From NCBI GenBank assembly GCA_023897205.1, contig JAHWDD010000005.1:682001-746000 (forward strand): a stretch of 64,000 nt of DNA. The letters run 5' to 3'. Each line of letters begins with the position of its first letter. Position 1 is the stretch's first letter. A program made the position numbers and the translations under genes. This document shows, piece by piece, positions 56,392 to 64,000 of this stretch. Under the pieces are notes generated by a model that saw nothing but the letters and a program-made list of their open reading frames with translations, was not told where the DNA came from and searched no databases. Origin of the DNA: Exophiala sp. HKRS030. Its lineage: Eukaryota > Ascomycota > Eurotiomycetes > Chaetothyriales > Herpotrichiellaceae.

Positions 56392-58287
56392 ATGACGTCC
56401 CACGACGACACCATAGAGCGAGGAGACGTGGCTCTCTCCCGACCACGGTCATCCTTCTCGTCATCATCACCCCATGTCCACGAAAAAATCGAGGTCGAAA
56501 GCATCGTTTCCAACGAAGAGCCATTACCGGAATTGGAACCTCCACCACATCATCACAAACACCAACACCACCGGGACGACAACGGCGACGACGACGACGA
56601 CGACAACCTCGATCACGACATCACGTACGAATACCTGACGTTCGACACCGAGGTCCCGCCGTTGCCGGGCCTCGACCTGCGCAAGTACGAATCCGCGCTG
56701 ACGTGGTCCCCGGCGCACAAGACCACCATCTTGATCCTCTGCTGCTTCTGCACCTTCTTCGCCGCCTACTCGGCCGGCAGCTACTCGATCGCCAGCGTGC
56801 CCCAGCGGGCCAAGTGGCACCTGTCCCAGACGGCCTTCAACACGGGCGTGACGGCGTGGGCGCTCGGGTTCGCCGCGTCCCCCATGTTCCTCGCCCCCTT
56901 CTCCGAGATCAACGGCCGCCGGCCCGTGTTCCTGGGCAGCGCCGTCGTCTTCCTCGCGGCCCTGATCGCCTGCGCCACCACGCCCTCCTTCGCCGGCATG
57001 CTGGTCGCGAGGTTCTTCGTGGGCGCCGGCGCCAGCACCTTCTCCACCATGATCGGCGGCGTCCTGAGCGACGTCTACACCAACGAGGACCGCAACACCC
57101 CGATGGCCGTATACTCCGGCTTCGCCCTCGCCGGCACCGCCGTGGGCCCCTTGTGCAGTGGCTTCATCGTCGGCCAGGGGGTGAGTTACCGGTGGGTTTA
57201 CTATCACCAGATCATCGGTGTGGGGGGACTGTTGGTCGTGGTGTATTTCTTCTTTAAAGAGTCGAGGGGGTCGGTTTTACTCAGTCGGAAAGCCAAAGCC
57301 ATCAATCACTATTTCGATAAGGTGGATACGTCATCCACCACCACCACCATCAACAACAACAACACTGGTACTGGTGCTGACATGGACAAGGTCAAGATTG
57401 AAAAGGCAGAGGTAGAGCAGGAAAAGGGTAAAGATTTATCATCATCATCATCATCATCACCGGCGGCAGGGCCAGAGACAAATCCACAGTCATACAGACA
57501 CACACCACCAACAACAACAACAAGAACAACAACGCAACGTATCCGTTACAAGGTCGCCGCCGACGAATCCCGTTCGTCCCTTTCGCACATGCTTTATCTT
57601 TCGCTCACGATCCCTTTCAAACTCATGTTCACCGAGCCCGTCGTGTTCTTTTTCAGTCTCTGGGCCGCCTTCGCCTGGGCTCTGCTGTACATGACCTTTT
57701 CCGTGATCCCCCTCGTTTTCAGCACCCGCCACGGTTTCGACACCGAACAGTCGGGCGCCGTGTTTTCGGCGATCGCCATAGGATCCATCCTCGCCACCGT
57801 CGTGTCGGTTTTCCAGGAACGGATCGCCAAGAGACACTGGCCGAAACTCCTCACTTCCTCCCCCGAGGGCCGGCTGTACTTTGCCTGCCTCGAGGCCGCC
57901 CTGTTGCCCGTGGGGCTGTTCTGGTTCGGCTGGACGACCTTTTCGAGCGTCCACTGGATCTCCCCGGTCCTGGCCTTGGGTTGCGCCCAGGTGGGGATCT
58001 TTGCCATCTACCTCGCCGTCTTCAATTACCTGGCCGACGTCTACCATCGGTACGCCTCGAGTGCTCTGGCCGCCCAGGGTTTCGCCCGGAACCTCTTCGC
58101 CGCCGTTTTCCCCCTGTTCACCGACCAAATGTTCAGACGCCTGGGCTACCCGGCCGCCAGCAGCCTGCTGGGCGGCATCGCCGCGATCTTGACCGCCGTC
58201 CCTTGGGTCTTGTTGTTCAACGGGGAGAAGATCAGAGCCCGGAGCAAAATCGCCAGACAGATCATGTCGAATCAGAATGGTTCTTGA
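56392..58287 (+). CDS. MFS transporter, DHA1 drug/polyamine:H+ antiporter type (631 aa)
   Basis: A single-exon plasma-membrane carrier. The cytosolic N-tail is long and unusual: after Ser-rich sequence comes a His run and an Asp run (PPPHHHKHQHHRDDNGDDDD, residues ~51-70). Helix 1 begins after DLRKYESALTWSPAHKT. Family motifs are SYSIASVPQRAKWHLSQTAF, GFAASPMFLAPFSEINGRRP (DHA1 loop 2-3 signature) and FFVGAGASTFSTMIGGVLSD, then AVGPLCSGFIVGQGVSYRWV (antiporter motif C region). The central loop is expanded to about 85 residues of low complexity (Thr-rich, Asn-rich, Ser8). The second bundle starts LYLSLTIPFKLMFTEPVVFF and has FNYLADVYHRYASSALAAQG, diagnostic of the polyamine/caffeine-resistance group. 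The substrate is not predictable. Codons in 56640-57180 are strikingly G/C-ending. Confidence 0.93.
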   Translation: MTSHDDTIERGDVALSRPRSSFSSSSPHVHEKIEVESIVSNEEPLPELEPPPHHHKHQHHRDDNGDDDDDDNLDHDITYEYLTFDTEVPPLPGLDLRKYESALTWSPAHKTTILILCCFCTFFAAYSAGSYSIASVPQRAKWHLSQTAFNTGVTAWALGFAASPMFLAPFSEINGRRPVFLGSAVVFLAALIACATTPSFAGMLVARFFVGAGASTFSTMIGGVLSDVYTNEDRNTPMAVYSGFALAGTAVGPLCSGFIVGQGVSYRWVYYHQIIGVGGLLVVVYFFFKESRGSVLLSRKAKAINHYFDKVDTSSTTTTINNNNTGTGADMDKVKIEKAEVEQEKGKDLSSSSSSSPAAGPETNPQSYRHTPPTTTTRTTTQRIRYKVAADESRSSLSHMLYLSLTIPFKLMFTEPVVFFFSLWAAFAWALLYMTFSVIPLVFSTRHGFDTEQSGAVFSAIAIGSILATVVSVFQERIAKRHWPKLLTSSPEGRLYFACLEAALLPVGLFWFGWTTFSSVHWISPVLALGCAQVGIFAIYLAVFNYLADVYHRYASSALAAQGFARNLFAAVFPLFTDQMFRRLGYPAASSLLGGIAAILTAVPWVLLFNGEKIRARSKIARQIMSNQNGS

Positions 58288-58763
58288 TTCCAAGGGGCCA
58301 GATACCTCACAAGGACCGGATCATTTGATATTATTGGGTACGCGTCGATGCTCTCCTACCTGTCATGGGCTTCGATCAAGGATGGCTGGTCTCGCGACCG
58401 CGAGAATTCAAGCCGATCACTGATGTATATACTTGTATTTGTACGTACTTGTATATATAAATGTACATAATGCACTACAATACATATACATAACTAATAT
58501 TCCTTCCTCGGTTTCCAACAGATCAGATCAACCTGAGAATACTTTCTAACACTCGAGATAATGATCGGGTATGATGTGAGGTCAGACCCCGGTTTTACAT
58601 CCTTTGGTCAAAATGGCATCGGGCTTATTCATCTCTAAAACTTTTCTCATATGGATATATGTGTTGACTGATAATAGCATCCTGGTATACATCTAGTTTG
58701 TTTGGCCTACAAAAATCCTCATGAGAAGTCCTTTTCTCGACTGTTGATCTTTGGACGGGCTTC
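58288..58763. other. Convergent 3' flanks (476 bp)
   Basis: Lies between the MFS stop and the SWP1 stop. AT-rich with TATATA/ATACATATAC runs near 58425-58500; nothing coding is seen. Confidence 0.5.
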
Positions 58764-59884
58764 TCAACGAAGACCTGCAAGACGACGCTCTTGTACTTCT
58801 GTGAGAGCTCTGCTCCCCGACAAGAATGCGATCACTCCCAGAGCAGACAGTACCGGCAAAGTCTGAAACAGGTTCCACGTGGTGTAGTAGAGAAACAAGA
58901 CGGCCTCGATACCGAAAATGGACCCCACAAACAAGGCGTGTGAGAGAGGAGCGTCCGAAAGGGCCTTGGAGAGGTGGTTGACGTTACCACCTAGGTATCC
59001 CCACTGCGATGGCGATCAAAGAAAGTCAGCATTAGGTTACGGAGTGGCCCTCGGTCATCACACAACAATCAACAAAGGGGTTTTCGACGAGACGACTTAC
59101 GGCTCCTATCAATGGCGAAAAGGTGGCGATCACAAAAAGTAGGAAGACACTGCTGATCGCGATGCTCGGGCTCTTGGGATCGGTGCGGAAAATGTGATGT
59201 ATCTCGGGGAGTTTTCCATAACGGACACCTTTGTCGACGACGGGGACTGGAACGTTCGGGTCAAGCTCGATGGTCAGAGGAAAAGCCTCGCTGTTGTATC
59301 CTTCTGAAGAGCCGAATGAGGCAATGACAATGGTCGCTGAAAGCGGCGTCGAAGACCGTAGAAATTGAGAGGGTAAATCTTTCTGTGTCTGTAAAAGAGA
59401 GAAAAATCCCCAAATGATCAGCCAATTGATCCTCTTATTACCTTTTTCAACGTTCTGAAGGTAAAGGAGGAAATTACCAGTTCGAGCTTTGCTTTTCCCG
59501 ACTCTTTGATGCTGAAAGGGTATGAGATGTCGAGCTTCTTGGACGAGTCTTGGACCAGGAGGAACGCTTGATGAGGACGTTTGGTCGTCTTGCCGTCTTG
59601 CGTGGTCAGGATGACCTTGAGTGTGTCTGCTGCTCCCAACTTCACGGGTTTGGACAGTGCCTTCGAAGGTGCAAGCCTATAGAATCGGTAAAGTCAGATG
59701 CTGCCCATTTCAATCGCTGACGTGGACGCTGAACGTACTGCTCCTTGAGGCCTCCTCCAACGCCTGCGCCCTTGGTTGCGACGCTGACAGATCCTTCTGT
59801 GAATGTCCATGACGCAGCTACAGCAGCCGAAGGGAGGACGCAGAATAGCAGGGCGGCCTGCGACAGCAGACCTTGCAATCTCAT
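58764..59884 (-). CDS. SWP1: Oligosaccharyltransferase delta subunit (ribophorin II / Swp1)
   Basis: A subunit of the ER oligosaccharyltransferase, which moves the dolichol-linked glycan to Asn-X-Ser/Thr during N-glycosylation. Four exons: 59739-59884, 59478-59676, 59101-59388 and 58764-59003 (introns 62, 89 and 97 nt, all canonical). The 290-aa product starts with a signal peptide (MRLQGLLSQAALLFCVLPSA) and continues ASWTFTEGSVSVATKGAGVG. The luminal domain has SKPVKLGAADTLKVILTTQD, KRPHQAFLLVQD, LDISYPFSIKESGKAKLEL and ATIVIASFGSSEGYN. A GKLPEIHHIFRTDPKSPS juxtamembrane segment leads to three membrane helices (SSVFLLFVIATFSPLIGAWG, LFVGSIFGIEAVLFLYYTTW, LSALGVIAFLSGS), ending RRLAGLR. This is the normal length and order for filamentous fungi. 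It is divergent from the amino-acid permease. Confidence 0.95.
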
Positions 59885-60377
59885 TGTTGCTGAATTTTAT
59901 AGTCGAATGCAACTCAAGTTCAACGTTCAATGCCCAATGCTCCGTACGGAGTACAAGAACATGTTACGACGTCGCCAGATGGGCTTCTCCAACGCCAAGA
60001 GGTTTGAGTTATGTAAGCAGTCCAGACGAGGCTGCGAGGCTGAGCGCACGTGATTTGGCGTCTGAGGGCGGCGCATACGTTTAACCGGCCAATGAGTCGA
60101 AGTTTTTCCTTTTGGTAGCATCGTCCGCTCGCACGCCATCGGCGCTTTTTCTCATTGAACGGTTTCGCGATTGACATGACAGTAATCCCCAAGTTCCATC
60201 GTCCATGTTACTCAACGAATACTACATGCTGCCACTTATCCCATAGAAGGCGTGATCGTCGTGATACATGATGGAAAACCAAGGTAAGGACCATATAACT
60301 ATGATTTCCCGTACCCCATATGGCGGAAAGCCACATGCGTGACAAGCTTGCATCAACCTCTAGACCAGCCGGTCACT
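59885..60377. promoter_or_regulatory. Divergent promoter of SWP1 and the amino-acid permease (493 bp)
   Basis: Both flanking genes start at its edges. It contains a TACGGAGTA copy at 59945-59953 within a longer palindrome-like CGTACGGAGTAC, only 61 bp upstream of the SWP1 ATG. One GATA-type sequence (CTTATC, 60235-60240) lies about 140 bp before the permease start, as often found near nitrogen-regulated permeases; a single site is weak evidence. Confidence 0.5.
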
Positions 60378-62125
60378 ATGTCGTCCTTCGATATCGAGGA
60401 ACAAAAGGGTCAGTCATCAAAGTCGGGCCTCGACGTGTTGCCCGGTCCTGGTTCCGACAATGTCGACGACACAGTCCATATCAGAGCCGACAAGCTCGCT
60501 CGCAAACTGTCGGCTCGTCAAGTACAGATGATCGCAATCGGAGGCACCATTGGCACCGGTCTTTTTCTGGGTACTGGCAAATCTCTGGCCACTGGCGGCC
60601 CAGCCTCGACGTTGATCGCATACGCCATTGTCGGTGCAATTGTCTTTGTGACGATGTTGAGTTTGGGAGAAATGGCCGCGTTTGTTCCTGTCGCCGGATC
60701 CTTCTGCACGTACGCCGGCCGTTTTGTTGACGACTCGTTGGGATTTGCGTTGACATGGAATTACTGGTTCAATGATGCTGTTTCTACTGCGTCGGATATA
60801 ATTGCTCTCCAGCTCTTGCTGCAATTCTGGACGGATAACTTCCCAGGCTGGGCTATTAGTTTGATCTTCCTGATCGTCGTCATCTGCCTCAATCTGATGT
60901 CGGTCCGAGTATATGGCGAGGTATGACTCTCTGTGCTGAATGTGAAGGCTCCAACAACGGTTTATCTGACGAAATGTTTTAGGTCGAATACTGGCTTAGC
61001 TTGCTTAAAGTCGTGACGATCGTCGTGTTCATCATCATTGGAATAGTGGTCAATTGTGGAGGCAATCGAGACCACAAGTACATTGGCGGCAAATACTGGC
61101 ACATTGGAGATGCGCCTTTCGTCGATGGCATCGGCGGCTTCGCATCTGTATTCGTCACCGCCTCATTCGCCTACGGGGGAACGGAGTCGATTGCTGTCAC
61201 CGCGGGCGAAACTAAAAACCCGGCCAAGAACTTGCCAAAAGTTGTGCGGAATGTCTTCTGGCGTATCCTACTATTCTACATACTCTCCATCCTCCTGATC
61301 GGTCTGAACGTACCATACAACTACCCCAACTTGAGCGAGAAATCGACGGCCACCAGTCCCTTTACGATCGTGTTCACCGAAGTTGGAAGTCATGTTGCCG
61401 GCAGCTTCATCAATGCAGTTATCTTGACAAGCGTCATCTCGGCCGCCAACCACGCCTTGTTTGCGGGCTCGCGCCTCATGTACACACTTGCTGTCGATGG
61501 ATATGCTCCCAAGGTTCTGGGAAACCTGAACCGATTCCAGATCCCCTGGATCGCAGTCTTGTGCACCTCTACCATCAGCGGGCTCTGCTTCGGGGCAAGC
61601 TATATCGGCGCTGGTCAATTGTGGACGTGGTTACAGAACATCGTTGGCGTGTCGAATCAGTTGTCTTGGATCTGCATCGGTCTAGCCTCCTTGCGTTTCC
61701 GGGCTGGCCTGAAAGCACAAGGCCTCGAACACCTGCTACCTTTCAAGAATTGGACGTACCCAGTCGGGCCAATCCTAGCAGTTGGGCTCAACTCTGTGTT
61801 GGTCCTAGTGCAAGGTTGGTCGTGTTTCAGTCCCACATTCAGTGGGGTGGATTTTGTCTCCTTTTATATCGAAATTCCAATCATGTTGGTCATGATTGTC
61901 TTCTGGAAGCTGTTTAAGCGGACACGGTTCGTTCGGTTACACGAGATGGACTTCGTTACCGATCGATACGACTTGAATCCCGAGTACCGGGCAGAGCATG
62001 AGGAACTCTCAGAGGCAGGCCAGACGGTCTCGACGAAGAAAAGATGGGCTCAAGCACTCAACGAAGGAGAGGAAGGGACGTGGGTAGGCAGGGTAAAGAA
62101 AGTCGGGATGTGGCTGTTCCTATAG
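60378..62125 (+). CDS. Amino-acid permease, YAT/APC family (561 aa)
   Basis: A plasma-membrane proton-coupled amino-acid importer of the fungal YAT group. Exon 1 is 60378-60920 and exon 2 is 60983-62125; the 62-nt intron (GTATGA...TTTTAG) is in phase 0. Key features: KLSARQVQMIAIGGTIGTGL (helix 1 with the substrate-binding GTIGTG), FVTMLSLGEMAAFVPVAGSF, then GFALTWNYWFNDAVSTASDI. Later come FAYGGTESIAVTAGETKNPA, the diagnostic helix 6 and loop, and VISAANHALFAGSRLMYTLA with GYAPKVLGNLNRFQIPW (helix 8 region). Twelve helices are expected, with short charged tails (C-terminus ...EEGTWVGRVKKVGMWLFL). An in-frame ATG at 60339 could add 13 residues. The exact substrate, general or basic amino acids, cannot be assigned. 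Confidence 0.94.
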
Positions 62126-62473
62126 TTCAGTATGTAAATTATCGATACCATCGAGCCGAGAAACCAAAACAAGGCTCCTTACGATTTACGACAGATTATA
62201 TTCCAGAGTTTCCTTCCACGTGTATGGTGTACATGCTATGATCAGCCTCGTAGGCGCATTGCTGTAGAAGTCACGTGTCTACAATCGCCAAGGAGATTTT
62301 TCTACTGGAACTATTCGCGACTGCGGGAGAATGCAATTGTCCAGCATTGAACACACGCAGCAGTGGAATGACTATGGAATTCGGACAAGGACTGACTTGA
62401 GTTGGAGTTCCTGGGGTCAAAGGGTGCATTATATCTACACCGCTCGTTCTCTGAATCGTGGGTGTCTTTCGAC
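62126..62473. other. Intergenic region (348 bp)
   Basis: 3' flank of the permease and promoter of the U2 B'' gene. No feature recognised. Confidence 0.5.
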
Positions 62474-63162
62474 ATGGCTACGAAGGCGCAAAATGCGCCT
62501 GGCTCAAAACAGTCCGCGAATGCGGGCACTCCCAATCAAACGTATGACTTTGAAATCTGGTCTGGGATATGAGTAGCTGACCTCATTAGTTTGTACCTGC
62601 GAAATCTTCCGGAGAAGATCAACAAAAATGAACTTAAACGCGCCCTCTACATGTTATTCACCACCTACGGACCAGTCCTCGATATCGTTACCAGCAGAGT
62701 CGGCTCGAAAGGCCAGAGTATGCGCGGACAAGCACATGTTGTCTACAGAGATATCCAAACGAGTACGCAGGCCATGCGAGCGCTGCAGGGGTTTGACTTT
62801 TTCGGGAAAGAAATGGTATGTTCAGAATGAAGCCTGCAGACGAAAATCGCCGTTAATCTTTGCCCCAGGTCATTGTCTACGGCAAAGGACTGTCCTCCAT
62901 AATACCCAAACTTCGAGGCACTTTCGAACCTCCAAGCACAGGCAGTGGTGCAAGCGAGACTACAGCTCTACAAAAATCAATTTTCAACGCTCCGCCTTCT
63001 GGACTTTCGGATAGGCCAACAGAGAACGGCCAAACGCAGTCCGAAGTCAACGGTGAACCTCATGGCACCAAACGAACAAGAGAAGAAGAGGAAGACGAGG
63101 ACGATGAAGTATCAATGGAAGAGGACGAGGATGATGCTCCGATGGAAGAAGATGACGATTGA
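62474..63162 (+). CDS. MSL1: U2 small nuclear ribonucleoprotein B'' (U1A/U2B'' family), 195 aa
   Basis: This binds U2 snRNA stem-loop IV with U2A' in the spliceosome. Three exons: 62474-62541, 62590-62815 and 62869-63162 (introns 48 and 53 nt, the first GTATGA...GCTGAC...TTAG). The RRM starts right after a short polar N-tail (MATKAQNAPGSKQSANAGTP): RNP2 is LYLRNL, followed by PEKINKNELKRALYMLFTTY, GPVLDIVTSR, RNP1 RGQAHVVY, and STQAMRALQGFDFFGKEM. The next element, VIVYGKGLSSIIPKLRGTFE, corresponds to the C-terminal RRM helix of U1A/B''. A low-complexity tail ends in an acidic run (REEEEDEDDEVSMEEDEDDA). There is only one RRM, which favours B'' over a two-RRM U1A. It is convergent with ATG10. 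Confidence 0.93.
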
Positions 63163-63374
63163 AGCCTTTGACTCATTCTTTGGAGAGGTATGTCTGCTTT
63201 AGGCAGGGTGAATCTACAGTTTGAAGTCTCGGAAAGCGATTCGAGGTCTCGGCACGGATTCGATCTTGACCGGCCCTCAACTCGCACGCCAACATTACAT
63301 CCAACTTGGAATGAAGCTTTTCAAGAGCCGTTTGATGGTCTGGCTCGATGTGCTGATTTCGAGTGTGGATGACT

Positions 63375-64000
63375 TTACTCTGCAAACAGCGCACTCGGCA
63401 CATATAATCCCACCGACGTACCAATCAGACCAAGCCAGAGCAAAAGATACTCCTCCGGGGACAAGTCTCTTTCAGGCTTGAGAACGGAAAGCGCTTCTGG
63501 GGTGTTGCAAGGATGTATGAAATATGCGGGTTGGTCAGAGATTGGGTGATGCTGCACCATTAGCGTTCGCATCCATGATTCTTGTGGCGAACAGCTCCCA
63601 CTTACTGCCATGCTGATTCCTCCCATCACTCCGACAGTACGGAGTGGCTCTTGCGAAGTCTTTGGTACTAGCAAGTCGTATATTTGGTCAAGGCCAAAGT
63701 CAGCCTTGCCAGGAATAGGAAGGCATGAGAACCAGAGAACAGGGACGCTGTATATTGGCGATAGGGTGATGGAGAAGTTGACATCTAAGCGACTTGTATC
63801 GTCCTTACTGTCAACGACCTGGGACTCTCAGCGAATGTTTAGATTCAAGAGAAAAGTCCATACAGTATCCCGATCGGTTGTTTCAGCTTCCACGATCTTA
63901 TGCAACTCCTGCTCGTTCTCTCCACTTGCCCTCGTACCTTCAATGAATCTTCTCTGCTTGACTCTTAATTCTTCGTCTGTGCAATGTACACTCAACCAAT
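63375..64000 (-). CDS. ATG10: Autophagy E2-like enzyme Atg10, C-terminal part (5' truncated by window end)
   Basis: Atg10 conjugates Atg12 to Atg5 during autophagosome formation. Exons, in transcript order: 63864 to beyond 64000, 63606-63818, and 63375-63551. The first intron (45 nt, GTATGG...CCCAG) is in phase 0. The second is 54 nt (GTAAGT donor, GCTAATG branch, GTGCAG acceptor), divisible by three and free of stops, so it is easily mistaken for coding sequence. Removing it joins MGGISMA to HHPISDQPAYFIHPCNT, the known order around the catalytic Cys (HPCNT). Further support is FSITLSPIYSVPVLWF upstream and EEYLLLWLGLIGTSVGLYVP at the C-terminus. The start and first residues lie to the right of the window. 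Family assignment rests on the HPCNT and EYLLLWLG elements. Confidence 0.82.

Larger units (their letters stand above)
5891..59953. repeat. Dispersed non-coding 9-mer TACGGAGTA (14 exact copies)
   Basis: Exact copies of TACGGAGTA or its complement TACTCCGTA start at 5891, 6041, 7889, 8201, 12482, 12872, 13584, 16652, 20965, 22736, 33312, 38051, 50494 and 59945. All are outside the genes called with good confidence. About 0.5 copies would be expected by chance in 64 kb on both strands at equal base use. Function is unknown. The span given covers the first to the last copy; the copies are isolated, not an array. Confidence 0.85.

Noticed and set aside
56307..57257. 316-codon plus-strand ORF in another frame of the MFS gene
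   Set aside because: An Arg-rich out-of-frame shadow of the DHA1 carrier.
57490..58293. 267-codon minus-strand ORF opposite the second MFS gene
   Set aside because: Antisense shadow with Gly/Gln/Asp-rich composition; the plus strand encodes clear DHA1 motifs.
1..64000. Secondary-metabolite cluster, transposon, CRISPR or tRNA/rRNA genes
   Set aside because: No synthase, transposase, reverse transcriptase or repeat-spacer array was seen. A few GGTTCGA-like T-loop sequences were inspected, but the arms do not pair. A tRNAscan or repeat search would be decisive and could not be run.

Overview
This window is nuclear DNA of a filamentous ascomycete (Pezizomycotina). The evidence is: many short introns (45-138 nt) with GTRNGT donors, CTRAC-type branch sites and YAG acceptors; a Zn2Cys6 regulator and a second fungal transcription-factor-domain protein; a GPI-anchored Ser/Ala-rich wall protein; a fungal phospholipase B; and fungal forms of JIP5, DPH2, SWP1, ATG10 and MSL1. 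I cannot name the genus. No transposase, reverse transcriptase, polyketide synthase, NRPS, tRNA or rRNA gene was recognised.

Left part (1-41 kb), gene-poor. The window opens in the last two exons of the AP-2 alpha adaptin gene, followed by a small conserved-looking protein (657-1229, minus), a spliced cysteine-rich secreted protein (2688-3152), pyrroline-5-carboxylate reductase (3390-4352, minus), a possible 64-aa protein (7045-7239, minus), a GPI wall protein (11481-12014, minus), a regulator-like protein without a DNA-binding domain (14292-15937), a SAM-PH polarity protein (18040-20241, minus), a Zn2Cys6 regulator (25529-27889), an allantoate-permease-family MFS carrier (33549-35288) and a membrane-anchored alpha/beta hydrolase (38558-39796, minus). 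The gaps are 2-5 kb long. They hold microsatellites, a 63-bp minisatellite and many copies of the 9-mer TACGGAGTA.

Right part (40-64 kb), gene-dense and mostly housekeeping: JIP5, a DHA1 MFS carrier, a maleylacetate-reductase-like enzyme, a small membrane protein, DPH2, a cis-aconitate-decarboxylase-like (MmgE/PrpD) enzyme divergent from a mitochondrial phosphosulfolactate-synthase-like enzyme, phospholipase B, a second DHA1 carrier, the oligosaccharyltransferase subunit SWP1, an amino-acid permease, the U2 snRNP B'' protein and, at the right edge, the 5'-truncated ATG10 gene.

Most genes look individually regulated; four pairs share divergent promoters (JIP5/MFS, membrane protein/DPH2, PrpD-like/PSL-synthase-like, SWP1/permease). 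The least ordinary features are the overrepresented, wholly non-coding TACGGAGTA motif and the PrpD-like/PSL-synthase-like divergent pair. Intron models were made by eye from splice signals and frame continuity; homology calls are from recognised motifs, not searches.
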